Positions 1-8,038 of a DNA stretch of 57,717 bases are shown here, in pieces. Origin of the DNA: GCA-2688775 sp035288865 (GTDB lineage: Archaea; Nanobdellota; Nanobdellia; Woesearchaeales; GW2011-AR4); assembly GCA_035288865.1 (NCBI GenBank), contig DATDZA010000005.1, positions 1 through 57,717 on the forward strand. The letters are read 5' to 3'. A program made the position numbers and the translations under genes. How positions within the stretch are numbered: position 1 is the stretch's first letter; each line of letters starts with the position of its first letter. The notes under the pieces were generated by a model. The model saw only the letters and a list, made by a program, of their open reading frames with translations. It was not told the DNA's origin and made no database searches.

Positions 1-10
1 TGAAAAATTT

Positions 11-45
11 TTGAGTGCGCGCGCCAAATTTCGTTGCGCACTCAA
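11..45. repeat. Perfect 10-bp inverted repeat
   Basis: TTGAGTGCGC at 11-20 is matched by its exact reverse complement at 36-45, with a 15-nt loop. It lies about 30 bp before the first gene and is much more GC-rich than its surroundings. It could be the 3' hairpin of an upstream transcript or a protein-binding site. The sequence left of the window would be needed to tell. Confidence 0.5.
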
Positions 46-73
46 TTTAAAATCAAAATGTTAGAAAAACTTT

Positions 74-751
74 ATGGAGGACGGCAAGGCAATTCCTCTA
101 CACGCAAAGCGTGTAGTATCCTTGCCTAGAAACAATGATAAATATTGCCTGATACAATCTTTGGCTCAAAGGATTGATTTGGATTTTGATAATTCTTTGA
201 GAAAAGGATTTCTCATAGTAAAGTTAATGCTTGATGCTTGCATGAGGGCATATAATAATAATGATAAAATAACTTTGCAAAATCTTTATCTCGAATATAA
301 TCAGGTAAAGAGATTCTGTTTTTTCTGTCTTAGGCAGTTAAGCAAATCGCAATATACTGCACCTGAAATAACACAACAATCACACATACTTTACAATCTT
401 ATAGGGGTGCTTGAGGAATTAGGAAGCAGCATCAAGATACTCTCGGAACATCTTGTGCAAGGCAAGAAAAAGAACAGTGATATCCTTAACCTGCTAACGA
501 TGATGATTGAGCAGTACTCTGTGGCATATTCATACTTTTACAAAGCAGACGTCGATAAAGCCAATGGTGCATACCACGTTCATATAAAAATAGACGAAAA
601 AATCAATTCTCTCGTTAGTACTAAATTAGACGGATTTGAGATACTTACTTTATATAAAATTAAGGATGCGTCTTATTTGATACATCATTTTACAACAATG
701 AGGCTGGATTTTTTAAAGGAGAAAGAGCAGGAAATAGAAATCAAGCACTGA
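74..751 (+). CDS. PhoU-like helical protein lacking an AbrB domain
   Basis: This 225-residue protein is predicted to be mostly helical and has no signal peptide or membrane segment. Residues about 45-220 resemble the helical C-terminal domain of the AbrB-PhoU protein encoded near 16.1-17.0 kb. The shared pattern is a long acidic/amphipathic helix, a paired LEELGSSIKIL-type helix, and a terminal helix with KDASYLIHH. The N-terminal SpoVT/AbrB-type DNA-binding domain of that relative is absent. PhoU domains regulate phosphate uptake and signalling; a role here is inference. The ATG start has no clear Shine-Dalgarno. A distant helical family is possible. Confidence 0.5.
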   Translation: MEDGKAIPLHAKRVVSLPRNNDKYCLIQSLAQRIDLDFDNSLRKGFLIVKLMLDACMRAYNNNDKITLQNLYLEYNQVKRFCFFCLRQLSKSQYTAPEITQQSHILYNLIGVLEELGSSIKILSEHLVQGKKKNSDILNLLTMMIEQYSVAYSYFYKADVDKANGAYHVHIKIDEKINSLVSTKLDGFEILTLYKIKDASYLIHHFTTMRLDFLKEKEQEIEIKH

Positions 752-942
752 TCGATATTTTTGGGATGGCTGAAGTATCTTTATAGAGAATTTTAAAAAG
801 TATAAATCATGTTAAAATTGGCTATTAGGCATTTGTTACTTCTATAACGGGTTTGACCATTTGCCGCATGTATTGCAAAGAGCAGCCTAATTCTACTCTA
901 AAATAGTAAAAATTATATTCAGAAGGCAACTTGTAGCATAAT

Positions 943-2214
943 ATGCTAGAATTTATCAAGAAAATCTTCAAAAGCGAACAGCCTGAAACAAAACAGGTCA
1001 CCGGAATAGAGCTCCAGAATCTGGAAGAATGGGTTAGGGAAAAAGCCAAGCCAACAACAGAAGAGATTAAAATTCGCACAGATGAGATTCTTATGAAAAT
1101 AGATGAAGAGCTGCAAAGAACCAGATTTAACCTTGAGGTCCTGGAGAATGCAAAACTGCAGAATACAAATATCCCGTTCAGGGCAAAACAGTATATGGAA
1201 GGAAACAGGAAGTCATACATCAAATCTGTAACCTCTTTTGCAGGAAATCTGGAGATAAACAACAGGGATTATTTTTATCTTGTGAATTTTTACAAGGAAT
1301 TTGAACTAATGCTGAATGATTTGCATAACGGGACTCTAAGAAGCTACACCATCCTTCAGGAATTCTTTGCAAATGAAACAAGCAAAATTGCGCAGAATAT
1401 AAAAAATTTTGATAATTTTTTCAAAGGACTAAACTCCGTTTTGAAAGACGGCAGGATGGTAGCAATAGACAATGCAATAGAAAAAATAGGCGGCCTGAAA
1501 ACAAAAGCAAAGCAGAAAATAAACCTGGATATTGAGCTGAAAGATGCAGGAGCGAGTGTAATGCTGGCCAAAAATGAGAAAGATTCCCTGATGGCGGACA
1601 TTATGAATTTCGACCGGGGCGAGGAGCACAATGAATTCCTAAAGCTTAATGAAGAAAGAAAAGACAAAACAAAAAGCTTTTACGAGGATGAAAACCGGAT
1701 TATCCAGTCATTCTCTGTGCTTGAAAGGCCCCTGAGAAAATACTCGCATATTGCATTCGAGCACGAAGAAATTGTTTTGGATTATCTGAAAGACCCCATT
1801 GACACTTTAATTAATGATAAAGGGCTGAAGATACTTGAAATTCTGAAAAATCTTGAAAAGCTGTTAAATGAGAACAAAGTGCAGATTGATGACAGGAAAA
1901 AAGAAAAAGCCCTTGAAGAAACAAAAAAATTAAACAAAGAATTTATCGAGCAGTTTATGAAAAAATATCTCTCATTCAAAGCGGAGATTGAAAGCATTGA
2001 CGGCAAAATAAAATCTTCCGGAGTGTCTGAGAAATTAAAGGACTATAACAAAAAACTTGAAGATGTAAACATCAGAATTGACAAGGATAGTGAAGAATAC
2101 GCCAAATTAAAAATTGATTTTGAAAAACTAAATGAATCAATTTTAAGATTAAAAAATGACGTTGAGAATTCTGTTAAAAATCTTTTTGGGGAAGAAGTTA
2201 AGGTTGTTATTTGA
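943..2214 (+). CDS. Coiled-coil protein of unknown function
   Basis: The product is 423 residues, rich in Lys and Glu, with long heptad-like stretches at about 75-110, 200-265 and 300-410. No membrane segment, nucleotide-binding loop or catalytic motif is visible. The N-terminus (LEFIKKIFKSE) is amphipathic and basic, which could attach it to a membrane. The most distinctive patch, a likely family signature, is IPFRAKQYMEGNRKSYI near 87-103. It stands alone, with no partner gene in the same direction. I do not recognise the family; a structural or division-related role would be a guess. Confidence 0.7.
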   Translation: MLEFIKKIFKSEQPETKQVTGIELQNLEEWVREKAKPTTEEIKIRTDEILMKIDEELQRTRFNLEVLENAKLQNTNIPFRAKQYMEGNRKSYIKSVTSFAGNLEINNRDYFYLVNFYKEFELMLNDLHNGTLRSYTILQEFFANETSKIAQNIKNFDNFFKGLNSVLKDGRMVAIDNAIEKIGGLKTKAKQKINLDIELKDAGASVMLAKNEKDSLMADIMNFDRGEEHNEFLKLNEERKDKTKSFYEDENRIIQSFSVLERPLRKYSHIAFEHEEIVLDYLKDPIDTLINDKGLKILEILKNLEKLLNENKVQIDDRKKEKALEETKKLNKEFIEQFMKKYLSFKAEIESIDGKIKSSGVSEKLKDYNKKLEDVNIRIDKDSEEYAKLKIDFEKLNESILRLKNDVENSVKNLFGEEVKVVI

Positions 2215-2277
2215 AATTTGTATAGTTCATTTTCAATTAAAAATTTGCAAGAAAAACCATATTAATTTTCAAAAATA

Positions 2278-2679
2278 TCATAAATTGAAAGGGTTGTATC
2301 CTCTCTCTTTTAACCATTCTAAATATCTAATTTCCGTTTTAGATAGTCTTTCATTTTTGAAAAAATAGTCCGCTGTTTCATATCTTGAGATAGATTTGAC
2401 TGAAGTATTAATTTGGAGCGAAAGTTTTAATTGAGAAATGTGCTCATGTTCTCTAATTTCTCGAGCAATCCCTAAGTCAAATGGATTGGACAGTGGATTC
2501 TGCTCTCGTTCCAGTCTACTAACTAAGCTTTCTAAACGTCCTATCACCCATCTTTGTCTTTGACCGTTAGATGAGCTATATAATTCTTTTATTTTTCTAT
2601 AATATGCATCCAGTAATCTTATACCTACTTCTGATACCATTGCCCTAACTTCTTCGATTGATTTATCTTGCTCGGTCAT
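2278..2679 (-). CDS. HTH-like protein, downstream copy of a tandem pair
   Basis: This 133-residue protein is a paralogue of its upstream neighbour. Both begin with a matching N-terminus (IEEVR/IEEAR), share a helix around DAYYRKIKELYSSSN, and end with YLEWLKERGYNPFNL or a close variant. The middle (about 66-105) aligns with the XRE-like helix-turn-helix of the neighbour but is less canonical. Its ATG lies one base after the neighbour's stop codon, so the two are co-transcribed and probably translationally coupled. It may be a DNA-binding partner or a diverged copy that has lost operator recognition. No toxin is visible beside it. Confidence 0.7.
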   Translation of the reverse strand: MTEQDKSIEEVRAMVSEVGIRLLDAYYRKIKELYSSSNGQRQRWVIGRLESLVSRLEREQNPLSNPFDLGIAREIREHEHISQLKLSLQINTSVKSISRYETADYFFKNERLSKTEIRYLEWLKERGYNPFNL

Positions 2680-2680
2680 T

Positions 2681-3085
2681 TTATTTCAAATTATATGGAT
2701 TGTAACCTTTTTCCTTAATCCAGTGTAGATAGCTACGCGCAGGTCCCTTAGTTGGAATTTCTTCAGATAGCAAACACATACCTCTTTCAATTCTGCTAAC
2801 AGTGGCTACTGAAATTTTTTTGAATCCAATTTCTCTAACTAATTCTATCAATGACAAACCAGCTCCCAATCTGATTCTTTTGGCAACTTCTGGCTCAAAT
2901 GGAGAATTCAGGGCTATATCACTTTTAAGTAAACTTTCTAAATTTTTTTCTATTTTCTCTTGCTTTGTTTTATTAGATGATTCATATAACTTCTTAATTT
3001 CATCACAATATGCGTCTATTAGTTTCCTGTGTCCTTGTACAATATATGTCCTCGCTTCTTCGATTGGATTTTGTTCTCCAGCCAT
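2681..3085 (-). CDS. XRE-like helix-turn-helix regulator, upstream copy of a tandem pair
   Basis: From the ATG at 3085 the protein has 134 residues; a GTG at 3094 would add three. The ATG is preferred because it aligns exactly with the start of the paralogue that follows. Residues about 66-100 look like an XRE-type HTH (AKRIRLGAGLSLIELVREIG, then a recognition-helix-like VATVSRIERG). The C-terminal YLHWIKEKGYNPYNL is shared with the paralogue. The promoter carries a perfect palindrome (3156-3169) beside the TATA-like sequence, so autorepression is likely. Neither a ligand nor a toxin is evident. Confidence 0.75.
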   Translation of the reverse strand: MAGEQNPIEEARTYIVQGHRKLIDAYCDEIKKLYESSNKTKQEKIEKNLESLLKSDIALNSPFEPEVAKRIRLGAGLSLIELVREIGFKKISVATVSRIERGMCLLSEEIPTKGPARSYLHWIKEKGYNPYNLK

Positions 3086-3155
3086 TTTATTCACTAAATA
3101 AATTACTACTACTAAGTTATAGCTAAGAATTAAAGATAAATTAACTATTTTTACC

Positions 3156-3208
3156 CGAAATCATTCGGTTATATATCTATATTTATAGAAAAAGCCGAAA
3201 TTATACGG
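3156..3208. promoter_or_regulatory. Two palindromic operator-like sites
   Basis: CCGAAATCATTCGG at 3156-3169 is a perfect 5-4-5 palindrome. CCGAAATTATACGG at 3195-3208 is a second copy with CCG/CGG arms. A minus-strand TATA-like element (ATATATAA) lies between them. The first site sits just downstream of that TATA box, where bound protein would block initiation of the HTH gene pair. A third copy lies upstream of csaA at 3591-3604. Confidence 0.6.
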
Positions 3209-3216
3209 TCGAGAAT

Positions 3217-3552
3217 TTAAAATAATTTCATTCCGTTCTTTACAGGCTTATCAATGGTTGTCAGTACAATTCCGCTATCTGTGTCAAATCCCGTTGTCAG
3301 GACTTCAGAAATAAATGGACCGATTTGCTTTGGATGAAAATTAACAACACAAACAACCCGCTTTCCAATTAATTCTTCCTTCGAATAAATATTTTTTATC
3401 TGAGCACTTGAGTTTTTGATTCCGATTTCTCCTAAATTAATTCTTAATTTGTAAGCCGGCTTTCTAGCTTCTGGAAAATCCATTACTTCAATTATCGTTC
3501 CCGCCCTTAAATCCACTTTTTCGAAATCTTCGTAATTAATTTTTGAGTTCAT
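3217..3552 (-). CDS. csaA: CsaA-type tRNA-binding (OB-fold) protein
   Basis: The 111-residue protein is the usual CsaA length and covers the whole OB-fold domain. It shows FEKVDLRAGTI at about 10-20, FPEARKPAYKL at 27-37, IKNSSAQI at 45-52 and VVNFHPKQIGPFISEVL at 69-85. CsaA proteins are homodimers that bind tRNA with little sequence specificity, related to the C-terminal domains of MetRS and PheRS; a chaperone role has been proposed in bacteria. It sits between copies of the palindromic operator motif, suggesting shared control with the neighbouring HTH genes. Identification is firm, cellular role less so. Confidence 0.92.
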   Translation of the reverse strand: MNSKINYEDFEKVDLRAGTIIEVMDFPEARKPAYKLRINLGEIGIKNSSAQIKNIYSKEELIGKRVVCVVNFHPKQIGPFISEVLTTGFDTDSGIVLTTIDKPVKNGMKLF

Positions 3553-3590
3553 AATCCGTTGGGAAAAAGAATTTATTAATAAACAATTTA

Positions 3591-3604
3591 CCGAAATTAT
3601 ACGG
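3591..3604. promoter_or_regulatory. Third copy of the CCGAAATTATACGG operator
   Basis: This copy is identical in its 14-bp core to the one at 3195-3208. It overlaps the stop codon of the HTH_10 regulator and lies about 40 bp upstream of the csaA start codon, within the expected csaA promoter. Confidence 0.55.
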
Positions 3605-4274
3605 TACGATTTATCTGCTGCTCAATTATTACCGGCAACAGCTTAAGCTCTGCTTTTCTCAGATGCTCTTGGAATGTAGAGGTGCCAATCTTAGCTATTT
3701 TGGCAAGCTGCTCCAGAGTTATTTTTCTTGGATAGGAATAATACCCATTCCTGTAGGCAATTTCAAGCGCTGCCTTCTGGCCTTTGGAAATCTTAGGCAT
3801 AACATTCGGAAAATAAACATCAGTCAAGGGAGAATTTTCCATTCTTAAGATTTCACAAATGTCCATGTGACTTTTCAATTCCTTTATGAATTTTTCAAGC
3901 TCTTCTCTTTTCCAGGAAGCAACTTCCCAATATTCATGGCCGTCGAAATGATTGACAACCGGCTTTACAAAAATTATTTCTTTTGTGTGGTAGAGCATTA
4001 CGTGCTCCCCTTCCTTGCCTAAGTTTATTTCGTATGTAAAAACATCACCTGAAACTTCAAGATTTGAAATTCTCCTGTCCGCCCTCAAGTCATCAATAAA
4101 TTTTGATTTTTGCTTTTCGTCATTGCTTTGAAAATAGCAGGTTGTTGTTGCGAATTTTTTTCCTTTGCTTTCATACCAAGTGCTGGGATAAGAAAGAACT
4201 ATTACATTAAATTTTACACACCTGTTTACAATTGGGCAGTCTTCATGGTTTAATTTGAGCTTTGTAATCCACAT
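3597..4274 (-). CDS. HTH_10 (bacterio-opsin activator-type) transcription regulator
   Basis: The C-terminal 60 residues form the HTH_10 domain: a KGQKAALEIAYRNGYYSYPRK segment, then LEQLAKIAKIGTSTFQEHLRKAELKLL, which holds the recognition helix. The N-terminal 150 residues are a probable sensory region with a CPIVNRC cysteine pair near the start that could bind metal or respond to redox state. The ATG at 4274 is preferred over an in-frame TTG nine bases upstream. The family is common in archaea, usually as single-component regulators. Pgk lies immediately upstream in the same direction (21 bp gap) and csaA downstream. Target genes are unknown. Confidence 0.85.
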   Translation of the reverse strand: MWITKLKLNHEDCPIVNRCVKFNVIVLSYPSTWYESKGKKFATTTCYFQSNDEKQKSKFIDDLRADRRISNLEVSGDVFTYEINLGKEGEHVMLYHTKEIIFVKPVVNHFDGHEYWEVASWKREELEKFIKELKSHMDICEILRMENSPLTDVYFPNVMPKISKGQKAALEIAYRNGYYSYPRKITLEQLAKIAKIGTSTFQEHLRKAELKLLPVIIEQQINRTV

Positions 4275-4295
4275 AATACGCAAATTAGAAATCTA

Positions 4296-5501
4296 CTACT
4301 TAAACTTTTTGTAGCTTTGCTCCAAAGCCAAAATTCCCGGCAGTTTTTTTCCTTCCAAGAATTCAAGCGAAGCCCCACCTCCTGTGCTCACGTGGGTTAA
4401 TTTTTGAGCATAACCGAATTTCTCGACTGCAGCTGCTGAATCGCCGCCGCCAATTATTGTTGTTGCGTTTAATGTTGTTAAGAATTTTGCAAGTTCTTTT
4501 GTGCCGATTGAAAATTTGTCAAATTCAAAAACCCCCATCGGGCCGTTCCACACTACTGTTTTTGCGTCTTTTAAAATTTGCTTATAATTTTTAATTGTTT
4601 TCGGACCGATGTCCAGTCCCATCCACCCGTCCGAGATATTATTTACATCAACAGTTTTTGAATCCGCATTTGCATCAAATTTATCTGCTATTACCACATC
4701 TACTGGAAGAATTATCTTATTATTTTTTAATAACCTCTTAGCCATATCAATAAATTGCCCCTGCATTTTTGATGTACCAACATTTTTGCCCTGTGCTTTA
4801 AAGAATGTAAAAATAATTGCCCCGCCAAGCAGCACCTTATCAACTTTTAACAGCAGATTTTCTATGATGTTAATTTTATCAGAAAATTTTTCATCACCAA
4901 GTTTTGCGCCGCCCAGAATCCCTATCAGCGGCCTGTCAGGATTTTCCATCGACCTGCCCATAATTCTTATTTCTTTTTCAACTAAAAACCCGGCTGCTGA
5001 TTTAAGGTATTTAGTTGCTCCGTAAGTTGAGGCATGCGCACGATGACATGTGCCGAAAGCATCATTGACATACAGCTCAGCCAAATCCGCCAATTGCCTT
5101 GAGAAACTTTCATCATTTTCCTCCTCGTCCGGGTGGAATCTTAAGTTTTCTAAAAGAACAACATCGCCATCTTTCATCTTCATAACTTCTTCTTTTACAT
5201 AATCACCGACACAATCATTCAACTTATTTACTTTTTTATTCAGCAATTGCCCCAATCTATGGGCAATTTTATCCATTCTTAAATTTTCCACAACCTTGCC
5301 ATCAGGCCTTCCCAGATGAGAGCAAAGGATTATTTTTGCATTTCTGTCAATCAAAAATTTTATAGTCGGCAGAGTTTCTTTTATTCTTTTGTCATCTGTA
5401 ATTTCACCTGTGATTTTATCAAGAGGAACGTTAAAATCAACTCTCACAAGAACCCGTTTTCCCTTTACATTCAAATCATTTAATGTGAAAAATTTCTGCA
5501 T
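4296..5501 (-). CDS. pgk: Phosphoglycerate kinase (bacterial type)
   Basis: PGK interconverts 1,3-bisphosphoglycerate + ADP and 3-phosphoglycerate + ATP in glycolysis/gluconeogenesis. The 401-residue length is normal. Visible motifs are VRVDFNVP (19-26), SHLGRPDG (61-68), the ADP-binding GGAK (197-200), WNGPMGVFE (318-326), GGGDSAA (351-357) and STGGGASLEFLEG (372-384). The last motif and overall spacing match bacterial enzymes better than the diverged archaeal form. Between GGAK and SDKI there is a five-residue insertion relative to the usual GGAKVSDK. The gene probably shares a transcript with the downstream HTH_10 gene. Transfer from bacteria is inference. Confidence 0.96.
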   Translation of the reverse strand: MQKFFTLNDLNVKGKRVLVRVDFNVPLDKITGEITDDKRIKETLPTIKFLIDRNAKIILCSHLGRPDGKVVENLRMDKIAHRLGQLLNKKVNKLNDCVGDYVKEEVMKMKDGDVVLLENLRFHPDEEENDESFSRQLADLAELYVNDAFGTCHRAHASTYGATKYLKSAAGFLVEKEIRIMGRSMENPDRPLIGILGGAKLGDEKFSDKINIIENLLLKVDKVLLGGAIIFTFFKAQGKNVGTSKMQGQFIDMAKRLLKNNKIILPVDVVIADKFDANADSKTVDVNNISDGWMGLDIGPKTIKNYKQILKDAKTVVWNGPMGVFEFDKFSIGTKELAKFLTTLNATTIIGGGDSAAAVEKFGYAQKLTHVSTGGGASLEFLEGKKLPGILALEQSYKKFK

Positions 5502-5525
5502 GCTAAACGGGAGGCTTGGTTTATA

Positions 5526-5882
5526 TTAAAGTTTTTTGTTTTTTATAAATCCGATAAGCAATCCTGTTAATCCTACCATACTGTGAAGGATTGTGTCTGT
5601 CCTGTTGAAAGTTTCCAAACTTGCGAAACCTGGAAACATCCAGCCAAATAATGCAACAAAAGTAAAAAATGCGCCGTTAGCCAAGCAAAAGGGCTTCCAG
5701 AATTTCTCGTCATTCCAGCCATAATACAAGACTGTAATACCTAAGCCCACATGAAATATCTTGTGCCAGGTCTCTGGCCTGTGGCCGAACTTATAGAAGT
5801 CAGTTACTAGGGATATAAACACTAAAACGAAAGCTATCCCTATAATCCTAGTATAATATTTCTGAAGTGTTGTCGGATCCAT
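5526..5882 (-). CDS. Four-helix membrane protein, DUF4383-like
   Basis: The 118-residue protein has about four hydrophobic segments (near 12-30, 42-57, 67-86 and 95-113). Histidines fall at conserved-looking places: WHKIFHVGLG (38-47) and DTILHSMVGL (96-105). That His-bearing repeat pattern resembles the small DUF4383 membrane proteins, whose function is unknown. It ends 25 bp upstream of pgk in the same direction and may be the first gene of that transcript. The family assignment is tentative. Confidence 0.6.
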   Translation of the reverse strand: MDPTTLQKYYTRIIGIAFVLVFISLVTDFYKFGHRPETWHKIFHVGLGITVLYYGWNDEKFWKPFCLANGAFFTFVALFGWMFPGFASLETFNRTDTILHSMVGLTGLLIGFIKNKKL

Positions 5883-5966
5883 ACATAGAAGAAGACTTAT
5901 AATGCTTTAAAGGTTTGCGGTTTTTATAAGAAAAAATTTTTAAATTATATTGTTTTTCTATGAATC

Positions 5967-6359
5967 ATGGCTATAAGTTTAAGGGATATTCTAAGAACGG
6001 ACTTATTAGTATATGAGTTTGTTCCGACAGGAGAACGAGTTGTAGGGCTTTTGCAGGGTGATGTTCCCACCTGTGCGGATTTTTATTTAACCAGTGGTGG
6101 ACAAGTGATTATACCTAAATATACGTCTCCGAATAACGGAAGGTATATTGGAAGATTTAGAGGAAATTTTGAGTTTACTCCTGGAAAAATTATTCCTGCT
6201 TCAGATGTCAGAACAATATTTCCAGATGTAGATATCCCAACAATAGACCAGCTTTTGGAATTATTTGAAAAAGCTCCCGAGAAGATAAAAGAAAGGGAAA
6301 TTCAAGCCAGACAGGACATTCAAAGATTTTTGGATGTTGGAAGAATAATTCAAAATTAA
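5967..6359 (+). CDS. Hypothetical protein (130 aa)
   Basis: This is a single-copy, apparently soluble protein. The N-terminal 80 residues look beta-rich (LLVYEFVPTGERVVGLLQGD; GQVIIPKYTS) and the last 50 are helical and charged. No recognised motif or signal peptide is present. A minus-strand small membrane ORF follows 12 bp after it. The ATG lies about 20 bp after an AT-rich TATA-like stretch, which fits a nearly leaderless message. No function can be assigned. Confidence 0.6.
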   Translation: MAISLRDILRTDLLVYEFVPTGERVVGLLQGDVPTCADFYLTSGGQVIIPKYTSPNNGRYIGRFRGNFEFTPGKIIPASDVRTIFPDVDIPTIDQLLELFEKAPEKIKEREIQARQDIQRFLDVGRIIQN

Positions 6360-6371
6360 TTCAAATATATT

Positions 6372-6497
6372 TCAGCTTCTCGCCTTAATCCAGAAATACA
6401 GATAAATAAAAAATCCGAGAACTATAAGAAAATTAATTATCGTAAATATAACAACTGCCAACATTATTCTTTTCTGCTTTTTGGATTTTTGCATCAT
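6372..6497 (-). CDS. Small single-pass membrane protein (41 aa)
   Basis: A short frame starts at ATG 6497 (a second ATG follows immediately) and ends at TGA 6372-6374. It has a strongly basic N-terminus (QKSKKQKR at 3-10), one hydrophobic segment of about 22 residues (13-36) and a short basic tail (KARS). The basic side would face the cytoplasm by the positive-inside rule. A TATA-like element precedes the start by about 25 bp. It fills an otherwise empty interval between two unrelated genes. Function unknown; the composition is what argues for a real gene. Confidence 0.5.
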   Translation of the reverse strand: MMQKSKKQKRIMLAVVIFTIINFLIVLGFFIYLYFWIKARS

Positions 6498-6615
6498 GGT
6501 TCTTAAAAATTATATGTTTAATAATCTTATTGATTTATAAAAAATTAATATTGTAATAACTTGAGAGTGAAGATTTTTAGAAAAGCTTTTAAAAGAGCAT
6601 TCTTAACTTAAAAGT

Positions 6616-7353
6616 ATGAGACTAGAACAACAAGTAAAAGAAATTCTAGAGAAGCCAGAAGTTTTTGAATTAATTGGACAATGTGCAACTAAAGTAAATG
6701 GAGCGGGATTTTTAGTATATTATACTGATGGAACAATCTTTCCAGGCCAAATTGTCGACGGAAAAGAACTGAATGTAGAAGAAGCTCTGAGTCGATCGGC
6801 TAAAGCTGACGCCCTAGACAAAGCTAGGGGAGAATACAAAGAAGAGCCACTTGGTCCGGCTCGTTTTAGAATGCTGCTATGGGATGCGCGTCAAGAATTA
6901 GATGCTTATGTAAATACTTACTTAGCACAAAACTATCCAAAAATTAATCCGAGACGGGGAGTTTTATTATTAACTAAATGGAGGTTGATAAGAACTACTG
7001 AAGAAATTAGAGCTGAGTTATCTGACCTTATAAGTGAAGGTGGGGAAAAAATACATTCTTCATTACTTGTTCATAATGCAGATGGAATTAGCTTAGCTCA
7101 ATTAAACTATTTAAGAGGAGCATTTCCAAATGTGATGTTAGTAGAAGGCAGATTTTTTTCTGATTCATGTGAGGGAAATATTTTATTATATCAGCAGCTG
7201 AAACTAATTAGTAAAGCAGCTTTAAGGATGGAAATAATAGGTGAGATGTTTAATGGTGTTTCAAGCCTTCCAGAAAGATCAAAAGAAGTCACAACTTTTT
7301 ATAGAAAAACAGAAGGAATCTTAGATTTGCAAAGTAGAATTTTATTAATGTAA
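6616..7353 (+). CDS. Hypothetical protein (245 aa)
   Basis: A soluble protein with no signal peptide, membrane segment or familiar catalytic motif. It opens with a helix (residues 1-25), then a strand-rich segment (AGFLVYYTDGTIFPGQIV). A basic segment INPRRGVLLLTKWRLI lies near 112-127 and a helical tail follows. A TATA-like CTTTTAAAAG lies about 25 bp before the ATG, consistent with a leaderless transcript. It ends two bases from the convergent atpD stop codon. I do not recognise the family. Confidence 0.65.
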   Translation: MRLEQQVKEILEKPEVFELIGQCATKVNGAGFLVYYTDGTIFPGQIVDGKELNVEEALSRSAKADALDKARGEYKEEPLGPARFRMLLWDARQELDAYVNTYLAQNYPKINPRRGVLLLTKWRLIRTTEEIRAELSDLISEGGEKIHSSLLVHNADGISLAQLNYLRGAFPNVMLVEGRFFSDSCEGNILLYQQLKLISKAALRMEIIGEMFNGVSSLPERSKEVTTFYRKTEGILDLQSRILLM

Positions 7354-7355
7354 AA

Positions 7356-7973
7356 TCAAGCTTTTGCCTTTATCCTCTTCATCCGGAATATATTTTCTCT
7401 TTCCATCTCTTCCAGCCTAAGTGCGATAAATGATTTCTGCCTGTCAAGAACTGGAATGACCACAAATTCAAGAGCGTTTACCCTTCGCTTTGTTTTCTCA
7501 ATTTCATTTAGCAACTTTCTCATTGATGTTTCAACTTCGGCGGCGAGAATTATTTTTTCCACCACTTTTTCATATGATGACGCGGCTTCATCAATTGCGG
7601 AAGAGCCGTAAATGCCGTAGCCCCTTTCCGCAAATGCCTTTTTTATATCAGCTGACTCCATTTTAGGAACTTTGACACCCATGATATTTTTTGTTGCAAG
7701 CTTCACATCTGGAATTTCTTTTATTGCCATTGCAATGGACTTTACTTTCAAATCGCTTTCCAATGTCCTCGCAATATTTATTTTTTCCAGAGCAATCTTA
7801 TATTCCTCAACAAGCTCCTGCCTCAGAGTTTTTGCTTTTTTAAGAATTTCAAAGAATTCAAGAATTAAGCCGTCCCTTTTCTTCTTCAGCAGACTATATC
7901 CAGATTTGGCTAGCTTAATCTGCTTTTTTATCCTCAGCAGTTCGCTTCTTGTTGGTTTGACATCCTGAGCCAT
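7356..7973 (-). CDS. atpD: A-type ATP synthase subunit D
   Basis: Subunit D is the central-stalk rotor shaft linking the A3B3 head to the membrane ring. The 205 residues are almost entirely helical, with the expected coiled coil at both ends: an N-terminal PTRSELLRIKKQIKLAKSG and a C-terminal segment with TKRRVNALEFVVIPVL, typical of the family. It is the last gene of the operon, 65 bp after atpB, and converges with an unrelated gene. Identification is secure. Confidence 0.95.
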   Translation of the reverse strand: MAQDVKPTRSELLRIKKQIKLAKSGYSLLKKKRDGLILEFFEILKKAKTLRQELVEEYKIALEKINIARTLESDLKVKSIAMAIKEIPDVKLATKNIMGVKVPKMESADIKKAFAERGYGIYGSSAIDEAASSYEKVVEKIILAAEVETSMRKLLNEIEKTKRRVNALEFVVIPVLDRQKSFIALRLEEMERENIFRMKRIKAKA

Positions 7974-8038
7974 AGCGGTTAATTTTCAAATAATTTTATT
8001 TTGAATATAAACTAAATCGCAAAATCAAAAAATAAGTT

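Noticed and set aside
2278..3085. Tandem HTH pair as a toxin-antitoxin module
   Set aside because: Both products are paralogous to each other with no toxin-like partner, so a simple regulator duplication fits better.
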